A stretch of 64,000 bases of DNA from Cyclina sinensis (lineage: Eukaryota; Mollusca; Bivalvia; Venerida; Veneridae): the NCBI GenBank assembly GCA_012932295.1, contig JAAONU010000013.1:39384627-39448626 (forward strand), written 5' to 3'. The notes beneath the pieces were generated by a model. That model was not told the DNA's origin and made no database searches. It saw only the letters and a program-made list of their open reading frames with translations. Below, in pieces: positions 59,305 through 64,000 of this stretch. The translations under genes were made by a program, and so were the position numbers. Position 1 is the first letter of the stretch, and every line of letters begins with the position of its first letter.

Positions 59305-61543
59305 GGGAGGGGGGAGGGGAGGTTCAGTATCTACATTTTGTATACTGCCACAGCCACCCACTCAGTGATTTCAATTATTAATTTTTTTTTCTTCGATAAC
59401 AGATGAACTAAAAAGATTTATGCCTCTGACACAACAACCATTCCTACTGTTGGAATTCATAATATTATTTGTGGATATAAACAAAGTAAAACAAACATTT
59501 AACTGACCGTGGACAATTTATCTAGTAAATTTAGCTTGATCTCAAAAAGTATAAGTTTTTTTTGATTGGATAGTGACCTCTCTGTCACTAAAAAATACAT
59601 GTAAGCAGCTTATGTCATGCAACATAGACCTTTATCCTTAGATATATGGATTTTTGTGTTCATGCAGTGCATTTATAGTCAATAAATAGTTCTGTAAATT
59701 AACTGAAGAGAGGCAAGAAAATCTGGGTTTATATGTCTCACTTAAGTTTTAATTTTTAAATAATGGATGTGAATTTGGTAATTAAATGAAGGCATGCCTT
59801 TGTATAATCTGTTGAATTTGAAGAACCATGTAAAATACATAACTAGAGATGTGTCCATAGAACACAGATGCCCTCAAATTCTGCTGTATTGTCACAAAAA
59901 AGTTTGCAGCCAGTAAATACGCCTGTTAGTAAAAGAGCTTTCCCTTGACCAAAATGTGCACACAATTTAATGATATCAGTAAGTTCATACTGGACACCTA
60001 ATAGACAGCTTTTCGTTCTATATACTTATATCAACCAACAGTTTTGGGTAAATTGATGCAGTCAGATACTTGAAGTTGTTCACTGAAAAATGATGGGAAC
60101 TTGTATAAGAATTGTTTCTCTAAAAGATAATGTTGGTCACTTCTACCAAAGTATGCTAGTTTTGCTAAAAACCACTTCTAATTGGGCATTTTCCGTGCAT
60201 AGAAATGCAGCTTGTGGTTGGACTTGGAAAAGACATCGCCTGTCAAAAATTTTCTTGATATCTCTTCGACATTTCTATTAGTTTGACTAAGATGAAAGAG
60301 ACTGGTATGATAAAAGTTATCATATTTTATCTTACTGTCATCACTCTTTTAAACTCTGCAAAATATGGGAAAACCGAGTGATAATATGTGCCCAACCGCA
60401 TAAGATTGGGCTAAACAACTTGATCAGCTGCAGATGAAAGTGAGACATAGAAGTCCCCGTGAGGGTCTACATCTCTGTGAGGGGTTTGAGATAAATAAGA
60501 AGGAAGATGGAAGGTGAACAACTATAAAATGTCAACCTATAAAATTGGATCACCTTCGGAGGCGAAATAGTGAGACAAAGACTACTTTAACTGTAATATT
60601 TCAACATTGCAAATATCAATATCCAGTAAATGCAAGACTTTTTTAAAACTTCATCAAAAAACCAACACTTCCTTTAAACCTCTGATCACTTCGTCAGTTC
60701 GATTTACATCTAGCAAATATATAACGATTCTGAAACAGTTACGTAAACTAAAAACTAAACGTCACTATAATTTTTTATTTTTCTTATTTTTGTTCGCTAA
60801 GTCACTGTTTCTCTGTGATAATTGTGAAATAATTTCACCTGCAATATAAGATGTATTGCAATTGTGTCTTTTAAAAAAGGTAGTTTTGCCACATCATTTA
60901 ATTTCGATATAATAACTCAGAATTACCAAGACAAAAATTTTTCTCACTCTCAGCTTTCACTTTCTTTCGCCCCGGTGATTGTGTACAACGTACTCTATGA
61001 AAAAATAAGAATAGGCGTAAATAATCTAAATAGAATATACTTCTCTGAACCAGTCTCTTCGCAGTGATCTCCCCTTCATTCAATCGCGACGCTGTAAATG
61101 GAGTTTTTGTAAAGATTTTTTTCACTATCTTAGTTTAGTTATAATAGGAATAACATCGATTTTATATGTCTGGAAGTTATAAAATTAAAAGAAAATAATT
61201 TCAAAAAAGTTTAACAGTTACTTTATTTACTGCCGGTAGTGTTTTCTGTCTGTCTGTCTGAAAGGAAAGTAACCGCTGAATGGAGTTTGGCTCTGCATGA
61301 AACACATCCATTTAGAGATAATCAGTATTATTTTAAATACTAATTATATATTAATATGTTTACCATACCTCCGGGATAATTAAAAGAAAAAATATTGACA
61401 GGTCATTTGCATATAAGACCTAGTTATTTCACATGAAATTAAATATTTAATACAGTTGTTAAATATATTTGTTTCGTTTGAGCATTTTTGTTTAGAATTA
61501 GAAAAGAAAACATGATATGAATCTAAAAATCAAATTAAACAAG
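59303..61543. other. noncoding with minor repeats
   Basis: 59845-60010 starts with ACTAGAGATGTGTCCATAG, a repeat-like phrase. 60512-60570 is the second copy of the block upstream of the Mab-21 gene. (GTCT)n at about 61246-61260. No exon supported. Confidence 0.4.
60512..60570. repeat. second copy of the 58-bp block
   Basis: AGGTGAACAACTATAAAATG...ATCACCTTCGGAGGCGAAATAG, closely matching 25093-25150 apart from a few substitutions and short insertions. No gene is recognised next to it. Confidence 0.65.
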
Positions 61544-64000
61544 TCAAGTCAAGTCAATGAATTTATCAGCATAAACATTACATGTTCAATGCCATTACAC
61601 ATTTTTTAATAATGACAAATATGGCATATAAGAAAAATATGAAATTTCGTGCACACAAATAGAGTATGAGTACTGAAATAATATTAAATTCGATTGTTTC
61701 TAAGGTTCTAGCAACATATATCATAATTTAATTGCCCAATATATTTGGCTAATAAACTATATGTTAACTCTTTTACAATTAGCTAAATATATAAATTTTG
61801 CAAGTTTTTTTATGGTCCTTATTTGGTTGCATTTCATGGTGTTTCTAAATTTATTCATAGTTGGCCAAGAGCAATAGTACCTTGGTAGATTTTCATTTCT
61901 AATCTGTCTATAAAATGGACACACAAGCAACAAGTGATACACATTTTCAATGGTATTCATGTTACAATAATTGCAAATTCTATTTTCTCTTGCAATATTT
62001 CGATGCCGTCTTTCTTCAATTAACAATTTATGTGCTGAACATCTAAATCTACATAGTGCTTTAAAATGGTTCATATTACTTATACAACTGACATATTTCT
62101 CTGTTGTAAATTCGTCTTTAAATAAACAGTAGGTACTTGGCTTTGACATATTATGAATGTCATGAAACCATTGTTGAATATATTGGTCCTTTACTCTTTG
62201 TATCACTTGATGTAATTGTACATTAGTAATAGTAACACAGTTCCATAAATGAGAAAAACCTAGATCATCCAACATTACTCTAACATCTTTTGACCATTTG
62301 TTAACAATATTTCCAGAATAATCAGACATACAGAATACTTTATACATTAGTGACTCTGGGTTATTCTTTATTCTTTGTAAATACTTTAATATTCTGATTT
62401 TTCTGCATACACGAAGGGGGAATCTCTTTAGTTCTTCATAGACTACAGAGTTGACAGTTTGTTGCCTAACGCCCATCAGTTGCTTCAAAAATTTTGTATG
62501 CAAACGTTCGATGTCTGGTGCTTTGTGGAATCCCAAAATTTCAGACCCATAGTTTAGTATTGGTAATACCATGACATCAAATAATTGCAACTCTTCAGAA
62601 ATATCCATAGGCACTTTATCAAACAAATAGTTCAATGAATACATTGCTTTACTAGCTTGAACAGCTAAAACTGTTTGTGTCTGATAGTATTTACCATTTG
62701 ATGAAAGTGTTACTCCAAGATATGTAAATTTCTTAACAATATGAAGTTTCTCATTATTATAAAATATATCAATGTTATCATTGATGTTATTATTTTTACA
62801 TAGCATTACAACCGTTTTATCTGTATTAACATGTAAACCCCATTTCGTGCAGTAATCATGTAATTTGTTTAACAAAAGTTGTAGACCTTGTGCACTATAT
62901 GAGAAAAGTACAGTGTCATCAGCAAACAATGGAAGAAATACTTGTAACTCATCTACAGAAAACGTATCAATATTTCCATCAGCTAATTGACTATGCATAT
63001 CGTTAATGAAAAAAGGAAAAAGAAGAGGCGATAAAGGTTCGCCTTGTTTCACGCCCATGTACGTCTCAAAGTAGTCAGTGAGACTACCATTAACTTTACG
63101 ATTTTACGTTTTCGTGCATTACTTTTAAGATCTTCATAATTTTACTAGAAGCACCATATGTGGATAATTTATACCAAATTGCATTACGATAAACAATATC
63201 AAATACGGAAATTAACGAAAGCTAAATACAATTTTCTCTTCTCGTAGTTTAAAACTTTGTTTATTATACTACTCAACACAAAGACACAATCAACAGTACT
63301 TTTAGCTTTCCTGAAGCCAAACTGTACATCATCTAACACATTTGAATTTTCGGACCACTTACGTAATCTATCATCTAATAAAATTGAAAATATTTTTGAA
63401 AAAATACTAGTAAGAGTAATTCCTCTATAGTTATTCACATTATCTAAGTCCCCCTTTTTGGGCACGGGAACAATAATACCTTTCGTCCAGTTAATTGGAT
63501 AAATACTATTTGCGTACATGTAATTAAATAGATCACGTAAAACCGGTGTAAGTGTATGCTTACATTCTATAAATATCTCAGGTATAAGTAAATCGATTCC
63601 GCCACTTTTACCACGTTTTAGACTAGACAATGCTCGCTCAATTAGTCATTTTCTAATTCATCAATAACACTATCATGATCAGTATCAGTATTTACTTGTT
63701 CATCTATATCATCTACGCAGAAAACATTATCGTCACCATACCAATTCTTAAAATGTTGAAAAAAGTCATGTTCGTTAAGTGTACTACTCGGATCCCTTTC
63801 GCACTTGATTTTAATTTCTTATTTTCAGACCAAAATTTTTGAGGGCATTTCTTCGCTAATTCGTGTAGATAAGTTTTCTTTTTATTATTGTAGCATGACT
63901 TTGCTTTCCGTTTCATCTGCTTATATCTTCTACGTTTAATTACAAGGATATCTCTATTCTCCGATGACCTTAATCTTCTATAATTTCTGTTTGCATTACG
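61544..64000 (-). pseudogene. non-LTR retrotransposon, 3' part, runs off the window
   Basis: On the minus strand 63916-63713 gives a linker (KKCPQKFWSENKKLKSSAKG). 63630-63199 gives RT with GKSGGIDLLIPEIF, VPVPKKGDLDNVNNYRGITL, FGFRKAKSTVDCVFVLSSII and LAFVN. A shift at ~63195 leads to FDIVYRNAIWYKL, and 63058-61757 has GVKQGEPLSPLLF, catalytic FADD (residues 45-48 of that frame), YLGVTLSSNGKYY, a long C-terminal domain and CNYCNMNTIENVYHLLLVC. The copy has a few frame breaks, notably at 63060-63200 and 63640-63710, and is otherwise well kept. The 3' UTR ends near 61544 in a TTGACTTGACTTGACTTG tail. The 5' part lies beyond 64000. Confidence 0.9.

Overview
This looks like a stretch of an animal genome, most probably a bivalve mollusc. 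It is AT-rich with long introns and canonical GT-AG splice sites. It carries many degraded non-LTR retrotransposons and MITEs. It also has many tandem-core repeats that end in GACA/GACGG tetranucleotide runs, a style I associate with the 'pearl' elements of bivalves. The species is inferred, not proven. There is no operon, phage, plasmid, CRISPR array or rRNA. Two genes are well supported: a two-exon Mab-21 / cGAS-like-receptor type gene (+, 25204-27196) and a complete 10-coding-exon 5-aminolevulinate synthase (ALAS, -, 44967 to 34598). A third gene is a reasonable model: a four-exon, cysteine-rich, probably secreted and perhaps GPI-anchored protein (+, 12115-19779).

Layout. 0-1.4 kb: noncoding, with a perfect 24-bp inverted-repeat MITE at 450-532. 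1.4-3.5 kb: decayed LINE ORF1 plus a 3' tail and no reverse transcriptase. 3.5-7.7 kb: decayed LINE with a 2A-like peptide, endonuclease start, RT and C-terminal domain. 9.9-13.8 kb: tandem-core repeats. 12.1-19.8 kb: the cysteine-rich gene; its introns hold a 10-copy 54-bp minisatellite and a 1,060-bp TA-flanked foldback element. 20.6-24.5 kb: small MITE, short tandem repeats, 5'-truncated LINE. 25.2-27.3 kb: Mab-21 gene. 27.8-31 kb: internally deleted Tc1-like transposon, tandem-core repeat, second Tc1-like fragment. 31.4-32.2 kb: nearly G-free pyrimidine tract and a minisatellite. 34.6-45 kb: ALAS. 45-53.7 kb: AT-rich noncoding DNA with a tRNA-type SINE, hairpin repeats and tandem-core repeats. 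53.7-59.3 kb: dense nested repeats (TTAA MITE, a LINE split by another element, a hAT-type MITE with a perfect 8-bp duplication, duplicated and inverted tandem-core elements). 61.5-64 kb: 3' part of a fairly well preserved LINE on the minus strand, running off the window.

The genes do not form a pathway. ALAS makes 5-aminolevulinate, the first step of haem synthesis in mitochondria, and carries three Cys-Pro haem-regulatory motifs. The Mab-21 protein belongs to a nucleotidyltransferase family that includes innate immune sensors and keeps the motif residues expected of a catalytic member. The cysteine-rich protein is of unknown function. Splice joins were checked by hand for reading phase. No homology search was possible, so LINE clade names and repeat family names are tentative.
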